Source: Metellina segmentata
Lineage: Eukaryota > Arthropoda > Arachnida > Araneae > Tetragnathidae
Direction of reading: 5' to 3'
Length of the DNA: 64,000 nucleotides
Assembly (NCBI GenBank): GCA_947359465.1
Contig: OX375874.1
Span: 96,419,172 to 96,483,171 of the forward strand
The translations under genes and the position numbers were made by a program. Below the pieces are notes generated by a model. It was not told the DNA's origin, searched no databases, and saw only the letters and a program-made list of their open reading frames with translations. Positions 54,986 through 64,000 of the stretch are shown piece after piece (within the stretch, counting starts at the first letter, position 1; each line of letters starts with the position of its first letter).

Positions 54986-55019
54986 AGATGTTAGATTTAA
55001 AAGTATTGCTGTAAGTAGG

Positions 55020-55340
55020 TAATTGGTAATTTTTAGTTAACGTCGTACTAGAGCTACACAACGGGCTATTGACGACGGTCCGGGATCAGTCCCTTAAGGG
55101 AAAGAACCGAGGACAACACCTCGTAATTTTGAACCACGGTCAGATGACGAAGCAACACCTGAGCTGGCACCCCACTCTCCAAACTTCCACGCCAACCCAA
55201 CGTGAGGACTTTCGGCCACGACAGATTTAAGGTGCACCAGCCGCCTCTACACCATACGATTACAAACATCCATGCCCGGACCCGGATTCGAACCAGGAAC
55301 CTTCCGATCTATAGGCTAACACCTTAACCACTATACCGGT
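55020..55340 (-). mobile_element. SINE-B, near full length, 12-bp duplication
   Basis: GCTGTAAGTAGG flanks it exactly (55008-55019, 55341-55352). On the minus strand it runs from ACCGGTATAGTGGTTAAGGT, missing only about nine first bases, through box B and the full body to GTACGACGTTAAC and an A/T-rich tail with TTACCAATTA. It is very similar to the copy at 37929. Confidence 0.92.
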
Positions 55341-55449
55341 GCTGTAAGTAGGATCAGGACAACTCGTATGGTTTCAGAAAAGATAATATAAATCACGATA
55401 ATTTAACTGTGTCAGATTTTTATTAATATTTATTTACTTAACATCTTAT

Positions 55450-55789
55450 AATGGTTGTTACCTCCCTAACAACCATTGGTATGTGTGGGTGGCAAGCCGG
55501 GGTTGTTTCTAGCCCTTTCTAGCAGTCCCAGACCAGCCTATCACGTCTTTCCAGCGGCCACTTGAAATGTCTTTCATTTTTTGAGGGCAAGAAACTCTAC
55601 ACTACATGCTCTAAGTGCCTTGCACACCAGGCTTCTGCTGCACACATCCTGGATTGCATGGACCTCTCTAGGGAGTATATATACTCATCTCCTCTTCTTG
55701 TGATCGACTTTCTCTGTGTCAACGAATTCTTGAACGTAATTGGACTTTGTCATACCATTTTGGAGGATAAGAAACAACAACAACAACAA
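55450..55789 (+). mobile_element. 5'-truncated LINE 3' end, (CAA)n tail
   Basis: The last codons of a LINE ORF2 read LSRLSSGHLKCLSFFEGKKL, CSKCLAHQASAAHILDCMDL and SSPLLVIDFLCVNEFLNVIG. This is the same C-terminal pattern as at 49.1 kb with more divergence. The tail is CAACAACAACAACAA. ATCTTAT flanks it (55443-55449, 55790-55796), a short but plausible target duplication. Confidence 0.8.
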
Positions 55790-55863
55790 ATCTTATGTTT
55801 GTATCTAATCAAATTCTGTAGTTCGTTTCCCTCCTTGCAGAATATTGTCCAATTTACAATTAC

Positions 55864-56262
55864 TGCTTTTGTCCATTAACGGTTATGCACACTTTGATTG
55901 AATGTTTTAATTTTAATCGTCAACGTTTAAACCATTTTAAATATTCCTTGGTTTAAGATGACATGGCTGGGAAAGAGTCCTCATCCTTATATTTTTAACA
56001 TTTTACTTCGCATTAATTTCATCTAACATATTTCATTAGCACCCGACTTTCATTTGATTTTATTATATTTTAAAAGGATTGTGTGTATATATCTGAAATT
56101 TTATATTTGAACCTCTTATATGCAAGGCATTTTTTAGGCTTGAATTTACGCAGAATGTTTTTTTAATTTTGTCGAAAAGTATTGTGGAATTGTCTGTGAT
56201 TTAATGTCTTGAATTGAGCAAAATGTGTCCCGAAAGAACTCAGTGCCAGCGAAATGTAACCG
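55864..56262 (+). repeat. Diverged 3' end of the I-like LINE family
   Basis: The last coding part and 3' untranslated region match 32520-32830. Examples are TGAATGTTTTAATTTTAATC, GTCCTCATCCTTATATTTTT and AAATGTGTCCCGAAAGAACT, the last against TAATATGTCCCAAGAGGACC. Stops and indels are present. A short CCAATA remnant stands where the CAATC tail would be. Confidence 0.75.
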
Positions 56263-58040
56263 ATCCAATAGTTTGTTTAATGTATATATAGTATGAATAA
56301 CTCCTTCAAATTTTTATAATTTGTTTGTAATAATTGTTCAGTTTTCGTGAAACAATTTAAGTAATTTTTCTCAGATCTCAAGCATTTATAGCATACAAAG
56401 ATAAAAATAGCGATTTGGATACCATTTTACAGATATTTGATCTTATTGATTGCTTGTAGTTGATTTTTAATTTCGTGTAAAAGTATGTGGAAATAGAATA
56501 ATAGATTGTTATAGAATGGTAGAAAAATAAATTGAAAATGTATAAGTACTTGGAAGCATACATACGCTGAAATTTGGTCAGTGGAACCTGCTGGATATTC
56601 AGATTTAAGTCTAAAAAATATTTTGATAGTTACGTTTAAGAAACGGTTAATTACAGATTGAAGGAATAGAACATTGCGCTACTTTCTCATTGGGATCACA
56701 TAGTTCGCAATAATTTGTTCAGTTTGAGTGCTTATTTCCTTGGAAACTTACTAATGATGATGTTTGGCATGTGAGTGACCTGATGGTTGTACAATTGTTT
56801 AAATTTTTAATCCAAGTGAATAGCCTTTGTCGGAGAATGAATTTCTAAACTTTGTATATTTCACAATTTTAAACTTGCTTCTTTAACGTATTTGCCGGTT
56901 GATGCGTTTACTTAAAACTAATTGTAAAGAAACTAAACTTAGGAGAGAAAGCTTTGTATTTTAACGATGGTGTTTAATGACGCACAAAGAAAATGCCACC
57001 ATCCTCAATTAAAAGTCTCCATTAACTTTGGGAATTTCTTTCTCAATCCCTCGACCGAAAAAATGAGTTGTTACTTTTTAAAATTTCATGGACGTGATGA
57101 GGCAGGTAGAGTTTGGTAAATCTTTTGTAATGACGACAGGTAGCAAGCATATATATTTTCTCTCGCAAGTGTTGTAGCGCTTTTTGTAACTTGACAGCTG
57201 ATTGCTGATAACACCAATCCGTTGTGAAACGAGTCATGCAACGATGCACGTTTGAGGTAATTCGCGAAGAAAGGGAGGGTTCTTCCACACTTCAACTTTC
57301 GGTGGATTCATCTCCAACTTGTAACACTTCGCAAATTATACCCGAACCTTCGCATGTTAGTTCTTTGTGTGAACCGTAAGAGTTTTTATGCCGAACTCAT
57401 TACATGCTACTACTTTTCTGGTAAACTCTGGGAGTGAATTAGGCTTTTTAATCGTTTCAGGGTTCCCGCGATCATTAAAAAGGCCTCATCTATCATTTTA
57501 GTTTTCGAGAGCTTTTAAAAAGCTGTTATATTTGAAAAAAAAAAGTCCTTGCATTTTTAAATAGCCTCATCTTTTCCCAGAAGACTACATATTTTATTTT
57601 ACCCTGCATTCAAAACAAAGATCAAGGGAAAAAATAACTTGGAGAAATTTTAGAATTTCTGTACAATGCGATTGAATCGTATTGCATCTCCTGCGTAATT
57701 TGGCATTTTGTCACTGCGTTGGTTTAAGATTTTACAGCATTGGATCAGGTGATATCTTAGTTTTAGGTGACAACTTCGATTCGTATTCGTGGTTTACTTC
57801 TGAGTGCGTGAGGATTCAGCAGCGTTCTCCGCAATACATGCGGGATTTTGTCTTGGATTTCAATGACTTTTTGTGTTATATTCTCCACAGGGAAGAATTG
57901 TTCGTGTGGTGATTGAATTCATGAATCAGCAATAAATTTCATACAGTCCTCTATCACTGGTCTTATGTGTGAATTACTTATTGCCAAACGAGCTTCGACG
58001 AGACTTCTACAGTGAGAGAGGGTCTTATACCCACAAAAAC
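56263..58040. other. AT-rich stretch, no gene seen
   Basis: A hAT-like left end, CAGGGTTCCCGCGATCATTA, lies at about 57459, similar to the element at 20.1 kb, but I found no right end. Short minus-strand frames at 57043-57295 have no recognised domain. Confidence 0.35.
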
Positions 58041-58041
58041 C

Positions 58042-58120
58042 TAGGGACTGATCCCGGACCGTCGTCAATAGCCCGTTGTGTTGCTCTAGTACGACGTTAA
58101 CTAAAATTACCATTACCATT
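58042..58120 (+). mobile_element. 5'-truncated SINE-B, 13-bp duplication
   Basis: ACCCACAAAAACC flanks the insert exactly (58029-58041, 58121-58133). The 79 bp begin inside the body (TAGGGACTGATCCCGGACC) and end AAAATTACCATTACCATT. This is an unusually short insertion, typical of aborted target-primed reverse transcription. Confidence 0.92.
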
Positions 58121-58430
58121 ACCCACAAAAACCAATAATAATCACATCGGGCCTTGAACAAGTACCTAATATATTGATTGTTTTATGGGTTTTAGAAAAA
58201 AACTGTTGGAGTACTACTTAAAATCCCTCCTGATTATGGAGACTAAGGGATCGAAGAGTCTGTCTTGTTCTTTTAGATGGGATAAAGCCATGACAAAAAT
58301 GACTTAACTCATTTGCTTACGTTTTCTTGACATGTGTTACTTTTGAACTATCCATAAATTGGGGGCACGATTGTGAGCAACAAAGGGGAAGACTTTTGTC
58401 ATATAATCCCACATCTCTACTATTATAAAA

Positions 58431-58625
58431 AGAAGTCTCTGTTTATGTGTACGCAGTGTCCTGACGAATCTATTTCACTTACAGTAATGAGATTTGGCAC
58501 ACAGGTAATCCGAATTTTTTGCAATTTTTGTACGAAGCTCGAATTTTAAAATTTAATCTAGACTATTTTAAAATGAATTTAATGACCTAGTTAATTATCA
58601 TTGTTTGCTTAGAATGGCAACACCA
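58431..58625 (+). mobile_element. Helitron-like 5' end
   Basis: Starts TCTCTACTATTATAAAAAGA and continues GTAATGAGATTTGGCACACA, GGTAATCC, TTTTAAAATTTAATCTAGAC and GCTTAGAATGGCAACA. It is collinear with 33262-33040 on the minus strand. Its 3' end was not identified. Confidence 0.5.
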
Positions 58626-59280
58626 TACGTTTTTCCGTTTGATTTTGCGTAGTAGGGACGATTTCAGCCGACGAACAAAGGAAATAGTTTCAACTGGAAT
58701 TATGTAGTTTTTTCTATCTCTGAGATCGTTAAAGATATAGTAAAAAATTCAACGGATTTGAAAGCTGCGGAAAATTTCACTTATCGATACCTAAAAATAT
58801 GATTTTCTTTAAATAAATAATTTTTAAATTGTAACTTTTCTATTTTTTCCGATACGAATTTGATTTTCGTTATCGAGAAATCAACAGATTCCATTTCCTG
58901 TGCTCAAACGATTACAGAAAAACAAAACAAAGCAAAGCAAGGAAAAAAGAGCGTCGGTTTGAGCTGGAAATGCATTGGGATATTTCCCGAACGTGTATGA
59001 TAGACTTAACGTTCTTCTATAAATCATTTGTATAGCATATTGTCAAGATGTGGTGTTAATAAATTTTAAATATGCTCATGGACCAGTTTTAATGTTTGGG
59101 AGACGACAAGGCAGAGGATTAGGAAATCCGACGAAAGAAAGAACCGCCACAGTACACATGTTGTAAAGTAATTCAAGAAGGTTAAAGTTCTAAGTCATTG
59201 ACGTACAAGTTTTTTGCTAATAATTCATCGGGTTTTTAAGTCCCATAATTTCCAAGCTATGGACATCACTCGTGCCATCG
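58626..59280. other. AT-rich stretch, no gene seen
   Basis: Possibly the interior of the Helitron-like element, but no coding sequence is visible. Confidence 0.3.
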
Positions 59281-59282
59281 TC

Positions 59283-59385
59283 GTCCTCGGATCTTTTCCC
59301 TAAGGGATTGATCCCGGACCGTCGTCAATAGTCCGTTGTGTTGCTCTAGTACGACGTTAATTAACAGAATTTACAAAAAAAAATT
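59283..59385 (+). repeat. SINE-B 3' part
   Basis: TCCTCGGATCTTTTCCCTAA, GGGATTGATCCCGGACCGTC and TAGTACGACGTTAATTAACA are followed by an A run. The head is missing. Confidence 0.75.
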
Positions 59386-59404
59386 ACCACTCGTGCCATT
59401 ACAT

Positions 59405-59660
59405 TCCAACCAAAGACCGTCGTGTACGGGGGTGTAGGTGCTCGTTAAATTTGTCATGTCCTCAAATGTCTCCCGTTGGTGTGGTGTGTAATGTTTGGAG
59501 AGTGCGAAGCCAGCTCAGGTGTTGACCTCGTCATCATGTGGTTCAAAATTACAAGGTGTTTTCCTGGGATCTTTCCCTCACGGGATGGATTCAGGACTGT
59601 CCCTAATAGCCCGTTGTGTTGTTCCAGTGCGACGTTAATTCAACAACCTACCTACCCCTG
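59405..59660 (+). mobile_element. SINE-D copy, head truncated
   Basis: Begins CCAACCAAAGACCGTCGTGT, then GTTTGGAGAGTGCGAAGCCA, GTTGACCTCGTCATC, GATCTTTCCCTCACGGGATG and GTTCCAGTGCGACGTTAATT, with tail CAACCTACCTACC. The CTACC tail and AAAGACCGTCGTGTA block match SINE-D at 37.45 kb. Confidence 0.75.
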
Positions 59661-59942
59661 TCAATCACGTAACGAGAGATAATATCTCAAAGTTTAAATT
59701 TTGCACTTGTGGACCTTCTGTGAAAAACCAGGTGAGAATATCGTACCTCGAATATGTTGCAGTTATTTCCGTATCTCTTAAAAAGACGATTCCATATTAC
59801 AGCAAAAAGGGAGATCCACCTAAACAGCATACTGACGTGCATCGCTATTTGAACGATGTTCTCCCACATCCCTTAATTGGATCGTGGTTCAAAATTACGT
59901 GTCCTCGAATCTTTCCCATCCGAATGGATCATGTACTGTGGC

Positions 59943-60255
59943 GCCGACCAACCGGTATAGTGGTTAAGGTGTTAGCCTCTAGATCGGAAGGTTCCTGGTT
60001 AGAATCCGGGTCCGGGCATGGATGTTTGTAAGCGTATGGTGTAGAGGCGGCTGGTGCACCTTAAATCTGTCATGTCTGAAAGTCCTCACGTTGGGTTGGT
60101 GTGGAAGTTAGGAGGGTGGGGTGCCAGCTCAAGTGTTGCTTCGTCATCTGACCGTGGTTCAAAATGTCGAGGTGTTGTCCTCGGTTCTTTCCCTAAAGGG
60201 ACTGATCCCGGACCGTCGTCAATAGCCTGTTGTGTTGCTCCAGTGCGACGCTAAT
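59943..60255 (+). mobile_element. SINE-B, near full length
   Basis: A complete head GCCGACCAACCGGTATAGTG and box B-like GGTTAGAATCC (one change from GGTTCGAATCC) precede GCATGGATGTTTGTAAGCGT and GTAGAGGCGGCTGGTGCACC. The end differs: CCAGTGCGACGCTAATTCAA as in SINE-D rather than the ATTACC tail. No target duplication was found, so it may be a SINE-B/SINE-D hybrid. Confidence 0.8.
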
Positions 60256-60590
60256 TCAACTAATCTCCTGGATTGGGGATGCATTAGAGCTGTTCAGATG
60301 GTTAACCAGGTCTTTCGACATTACACCCTGTGATTTTTCCCCCTTTTCCGTTGAAGTCACTGTTCTTACGTGCCCCCATTGCCATAAACATTGGATGATC
60401 TCTGGGACCCCATCCCCGCTGATTTGGTGACCATTAGCGGGGAAATACTACAACGCGTTCGGCCGGACTTGACTTCCGCATTGATTTGTGTCGTGTACCA
60501 AAAGGAGCGTATCGATTTGTAGTGTTGATAGCGGAAACTTGGATAATTTCTAGTTCTTTTTTCATGTGGCTCTCATTGCTTTGTATGTAA

Positions 60591-60974
60591 CTAGCTGAAT
60601 TACCCGGCGTTGCTACTGTTTCAAATATGACCGCGACATTTTCCTGTGTTAACTCAAATACACAAACTATGTAGAACGTGTTTTCTTTCATGACAGCTAA
60701 AATATGACCGCGAAATTTCCATGTGATAACTCATACACACACCCTGTAGAACGTGTTTCCTTGTCCATTTATTGCAGAAAAACAAACTTTAGATTTTAAA
60801 ATTTGGGCTTCGAGGGGTACTTTTAGGACTACCTGTGTACAAATTTTCATAGCTACAGAATGGTCTGAAGACAGAAAAGAAATAGTCTTATGTTTTCCGC
60901 AGTGTTCTAAAGTACTAAATTTGGCATGGATTGGTCAAACTGTGGATTTGTATAGTATAGAGAATACACACATT

Positions 60975-61008
<34 letters not shown>
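60591..61008 (-). mobile_element. Helitron-like element, copy H3
   Basis: On the minus strand it has a CA/TA-rich leader, then TACAAATCCACAGTTTGACC, GGAAAACATAAGAC, GAAGCCCAAATTTTAAAAT, ACACGTTCTACAGGG and the end GCAACGCCGGGTAATTCAGC with terminal CTAG (60591-60594 on the plus strand). The hairpin's left arm is mutated. The right edge abuts the Tc1 element. Confidence 0.5.

Positions 61009-61018
<10 letters not shown>
60979..61018. repeat. (TA)n and (CA)n microsatellite
   Basis: About 14 TA units followed by six CA units form the junction between Helitron-like copy H3 and the Tc1 element. Confidence 0.9.
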
Positions 61019-61019
<1 letters not shown>

Positions 61020-62581
61020 GAAGAGCCAAAACATTACGACCACCAACTCAATAACGCGTTGAGCCTAATTTGGCCTGCAAAACAGCTGCAACTCGCTGGG
61101 CGTAGATGCCACAAGTTCTTGGTACATGACTGGAGACAGGTTGTACCCAATGTCTGAGCAGAGGTCATGCAAAGTCGATAGATTCGGACATGGTGGTGTT
61201 TGAGCTCTGAGCTGCCGCTTCATGAGACCCCAAATGTGCTATTCCGGCTAGTTAGGTGGACAGGACAGTGGAATTCATCAGTTTGCTCCTCGACCCACTC
61301 CAACACAATCCGAGCCTTGTGACATGGGGCGTTGTCCTGCTGGAAGATTCCATTTCCAGTTGGGAAGACAGACGCCATGTAAGTGTGCAACTGATCCGCA
61401 GTGATCTTCAGATAGTTCGCAGCGTTCATGGCCTGTTCTACCACAACTACGGGTCCCAGAGTCGCCTATGAGAACGTCCACCAAAGCATAATACCGCCAC
61501 CACCAGCTTGTGTAGGACCTGCTGTACAAGAGGGGAGCGACTGTTCGCCTGGCAGACGGCGTATCCTGACACGACCATCGACGTGATGAATGAAAAATCG
61601 GGATTCATCTGACCAGGCAACTCTCTTCCACTCATCCATGGTCCAGTCTAAATGTTTCTTCCCCACTGTAGGCATATTGAAGATGATTCTTGGTCATCAG
61701 AGACACACGAGTGGGACGTCTGCTGCACAGACCCATATCCAAGAGTGTCCGCTGAACTGTGTGTTCCGAAACACTTGCGCTTGGAACTGCATTGCATTGG
61801 GCTGTCAGCTGAGACACTGTCTCGCGCCGATTTTGCTTTACCAAACGGGACAGTCTCTGACGTCCTTTTTCTTTGAAGACGCGTGGACGACCAACACCTT
61901 GGCGTCTACTTCTGGTGTCACTGTCATTTACCCACTTTACATGAATACTAACAACCTACTAGTTGTGAAGTTTCGGTGATACTCGTTCCAAATCTTCGAA
62001 CAATTACAATCTGCCCTCTATCAAATTCGATTAGATCAGCAGCCTTTCCCATCACTCGCAAAAGTAAGTGCAAGAATGATTACTTACATTCTCCAGCAGA
62101 AATTTAATACCATTCTCACTTAATCACGTCCCCACCACGTCATCCAGAACTGCATTGCAATGGGCTGTCAGCTGAGCCACTGTCTCGCACCGATTTTGCT
62201 TTACCAAACGGGACAGTCTCCGACGTCCTTTTTCTTTGATGACGCGTGGACGACCAACACCTTGGCGTCTACTGCTGGTGTCACCGTCATTTATTCAGTT
62301 TGCTTGAATACTAACAACGGCAGATCGTGAACAACCTACTAGTCGTGCAGTTTCGGTGATACTCGTTCCGAGTCTTCGGGCCATTACGATCTGCCCTCTA
62401 TCAAATTCGCTTAGATCGGCAGCCTTTCCCATCTCTCGCAAAAGTAAGTGCAAGAATGATTACGTACCTTCTCCAGCAGTAGTTAAATACCAGTCTCACT
62501 TAATCACGTGCCCTTCACGTCATCCAGACGAGTTCATTGAAAAATGTGGGAATGTGGCCATAATGTTTTGGCTCGTCAGTG
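61016..62581 (-). mobile_element. Tc1-like element with internal tandem duplication
   Basis: Inverted ends CACTGAAGAGCCAAAACATT (left) and CACTGACGAGCCAAAACATT (right, complement) lie in TA-rich flanks. A 364-bp segment covering the 5' leader and transposase start is tandemly duplicated (61784-62147 and 62148-62511), bringing length to 1566 bp. The transposase on the minus strand is broken. Confidence 0.88.
61060..61900 (-). pseudogene. Tc1-type transposase, frameshifted
   Basis: On the minus strand, consecutive pieces read KQNRRETVSQLTAQCNAVPS and VSEHTVQRTLLDMGLCSRRP (helix-turn-helix linker). Next come WTMDEWKRVAWSDESRFFIH (first catalytic Asp), GRVRIRRLPGEQ and GGGGIMLWWTF. The next piece is NAANYLKITADQLHTYM, with GIFQQDNAPCHKARIVLEWV (second catalytic Asp). 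The region of the third acidic residue is frameshifted. The pieces lie in different frames, so the gene is inactive. Confidence 0.85.
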
Positions 62582-62860
62582 TATATATAGATGCTTTTAC
62601 GAAGTATGGTTTTTGGTTTTGAATCATTTGTAATAACACTGTATATAAGCTTCTGAAGGCACAATCTAGAAATGCAGTCCACTTACGAACTTTAAAGGAC
62701 ACTTAGGTCCTTGAAGAGAAGAGAAGGCGGAAACACACTTGACATTGTCTTGTGTTTGGTGTAGCTTGACCAGAAGTGGCACTTGTACAATAAAATGAAC
62801 CAACTCTGTTTATTAATATATATTTTATTTAATTGGATCCCATTCTCAACTAGGGCCGTC
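62582..62860. other. No recognisable gene
   Basis: Contains a SINE-C-like tail at about 62750-62800 (TGTGTTTGGTGTAGCTTGAC, ACTTGTACAATAAAATGAAC). Confidence 0.4.
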
Positions 62861-63062
62861 GTGGCTCAGTGTGTATGCCCACTGCTCTAGCAACCTTCGA
62901 GTTGTAGGCGGTGTAGATTCGATTCCTGTCAGGTGCATTCCTCCCTGGGTGTATTTCTCTCTTCGGTGTCAGTAAAACTTTCATTTTGTGTGTCTATTAC
63001 TTAATATTGTGTTTGGCGTAGCATGGCCAAATATGGCCTTTGCACCATGAAACCAACCAAGC
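62855..63062 (+). mobile_element. SINE-C, best copy
   Basis: A tRNA-like head, GGGCCGTCGTGGCTCAGTGT ... CGAGTTGTAGGCGGTGTAG, with box B ATTCGATTCCTGTC. The body is TGCATTCCTCCCTGGGTGTA and GGTGTCAGTAAAACTTTCAT. The tail is TTGTGTTTGGCGTAGCATGG, CCAAATATGGCCTTTGCACC and ATGAAACCAACCAA. This copy defines the order used to recognise the other SINE-C fragments. Confidence 0.8.
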
Positions 63063-64000
63063 CGTACTAAACTGACTGGAATTCAGATTCCATTTCGCGT
63101 GAAGGAATAAATTTTTATAAAATCCCCGTTCTTTCAATATTCCAACAACTTTTGCAACACTTTTCAAAACTTCCGATAAACGCTGCCAATAAAGGATATT
63201 TAAACTCGTTACTTTGTTCGCTCCTCACAAACCGAAAAAAATCCCTCATTTTCTGAAAAGTTAAATTAAAAACACGCCAAGTATCAATTTTTATCTATTT
63301 TCAAGTTTCTTCCTCGACATGAACGTAAATATTAATTTCTACGTGACTATCGAGATTAGTGCTTGTTAAAAGGCGTCCTATGGATGAAGTTATTCCCCCC
63401 CCCCAAAGATGATTAATGAATATTTTACCGCCCCAAATAAAATTTCTCGCCCTCTTGAATACATTGTTAGAGATTTCATAAATCACCCGACTACAATAGA
63501 TGCTAGTTTAAATATCGATTTTTGAGAAAAGAAGGAAAAGTTGGAAAAATAATGCTCATCCTAAAGAATTGTTATTTGCAAACCCGATATAAAAGTTCCT
63601 CTGCACATTATTCACGCTGAAGGTGAGAGTTGAAATCTTCCCTTCTGGAAAACATCCAACTCTTTAAGTAATGAGGAAATTTTTTAATTTTCCCCTTTCA
63701 TCGCAAAAATGGCGCATATTCTAAGTAACTACTGTTTCCAATCAAAAAATAATCTCGTATTTTTATACAATCATTTTTTCTTCCCTTTCCCGAAATAACT
63801 TTTTCTCGCAAATAATGAATTTTCATGATCGAATTTACCAGATTGTAGCTCCTGTATCTCCTTACGTTTTGAGTAATTGATTTTGAATGCCAAACCAATT
63901 CAAATTGCGAAATGGCTTCAATTATTGCACCTTCTCCTGTTTTCTTTCTTCAGTTTTTGCACATGCGTTCATTCTTCTCGTGTGCTTTTCATTTCAACAT
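63063..64000. other. AT-rich stretch, no gene seen
   Basis: Only short frames without recognised domains. A run of ten C lies near 63397-63406. Confidence 0.35.

Noticed and set aside
55066..55269. Open frames resembling those at 38008-38229 and 42940-43170
   Set aside because: They are the same SINE-B body read in one frame; the SINE is non-coding.

Overview
The window reads as eukaryotic, AT-rich, repeat-dense DNA between or inside host genes, from an arthropod and quite possibly a chelicerate such as a spider. Evidence: tRNA-derived SINEs with Pol III box A/box B heads, an I-like LINE with endonuclease, reverse transcriptase and RNase H, mariner, Tc1, pogo-, hAT-, Mutator- and Harbinger-type DNA transposons, Helitron-like fragments, and no bacterial gene organisation. 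The species guess is inference. I recognise no host protein-coding gene, rRNA or functional tRNA.

Layout. 1-9.3 kb: mostly unique AT-rich DNA with Helitron-like fragments and an internally deleted mariner (4641-5431). 9.3-10 kb: an 82-bp tandem array with a three-unit higher-order pattern. 10-25 kb: SINE pieces, two inverted copies of a pogo-type MITE, a solo-LTR-like repeat, a cluster of GC-rich stem-loops (14.6-14.9 kb), a SINE-A with exact target duplication, a CpG-rich unique block (16.2-16.8 kb), a hAT derivative with an 8-bp duplication (20109-21199) and a 20-bp tandem array (24.3 kb). 25-28.3 kb: a Tc1 relic, a Helitron-like copy and a second solo-LTR-like repeat.

28.46-32.84 kb holds the only long intact reading frame: a 1228-residue LINE ORF2 with all catalytic motifs, preceded by a truncated ORF1. 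33-36.6 kb: a Helitron-like end, a Mutator-type foldback MITE with a 10-bp duplication, a Harbinger-like MITE and a mariner whose transposase N-terminus is present three times in tandem. 37.4-46.4 kb: SINE clusters (one SINE nested in another with an exact 12-bp duplication), a Tc1-derived MITE, a hAT derivative with a perfect 8-bp duplication, a tandemly amplified SINE head and a broken ZMYM1-like hAT transposase.

47-64 kb: a 20-bp array carrying 13 TGACTCA motifs, truncated LINE 3' ends with exact target duplications, a GTGCAC-rich hAT MITE, a 47-bp array, a Harbinger-like MITE, more SINEs, Helitron-like pieces and a Tc1 with an internal tandem duplication. Remaining stretches are AT-rich and featureless to the eye.

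The elements form an ecosystem of autonomous families and their parasites. The Tc1 at 25.5 kb and its 286-bp derivative at 39.5 kb show how MITEs arise, and the LINE fragments with CAA or CAATC tails show active target-primed insertion. Exact flanking duplications around several insertions suggest recent activity. All boundaries were placed by eye from terminal repeats and flanking duplications.
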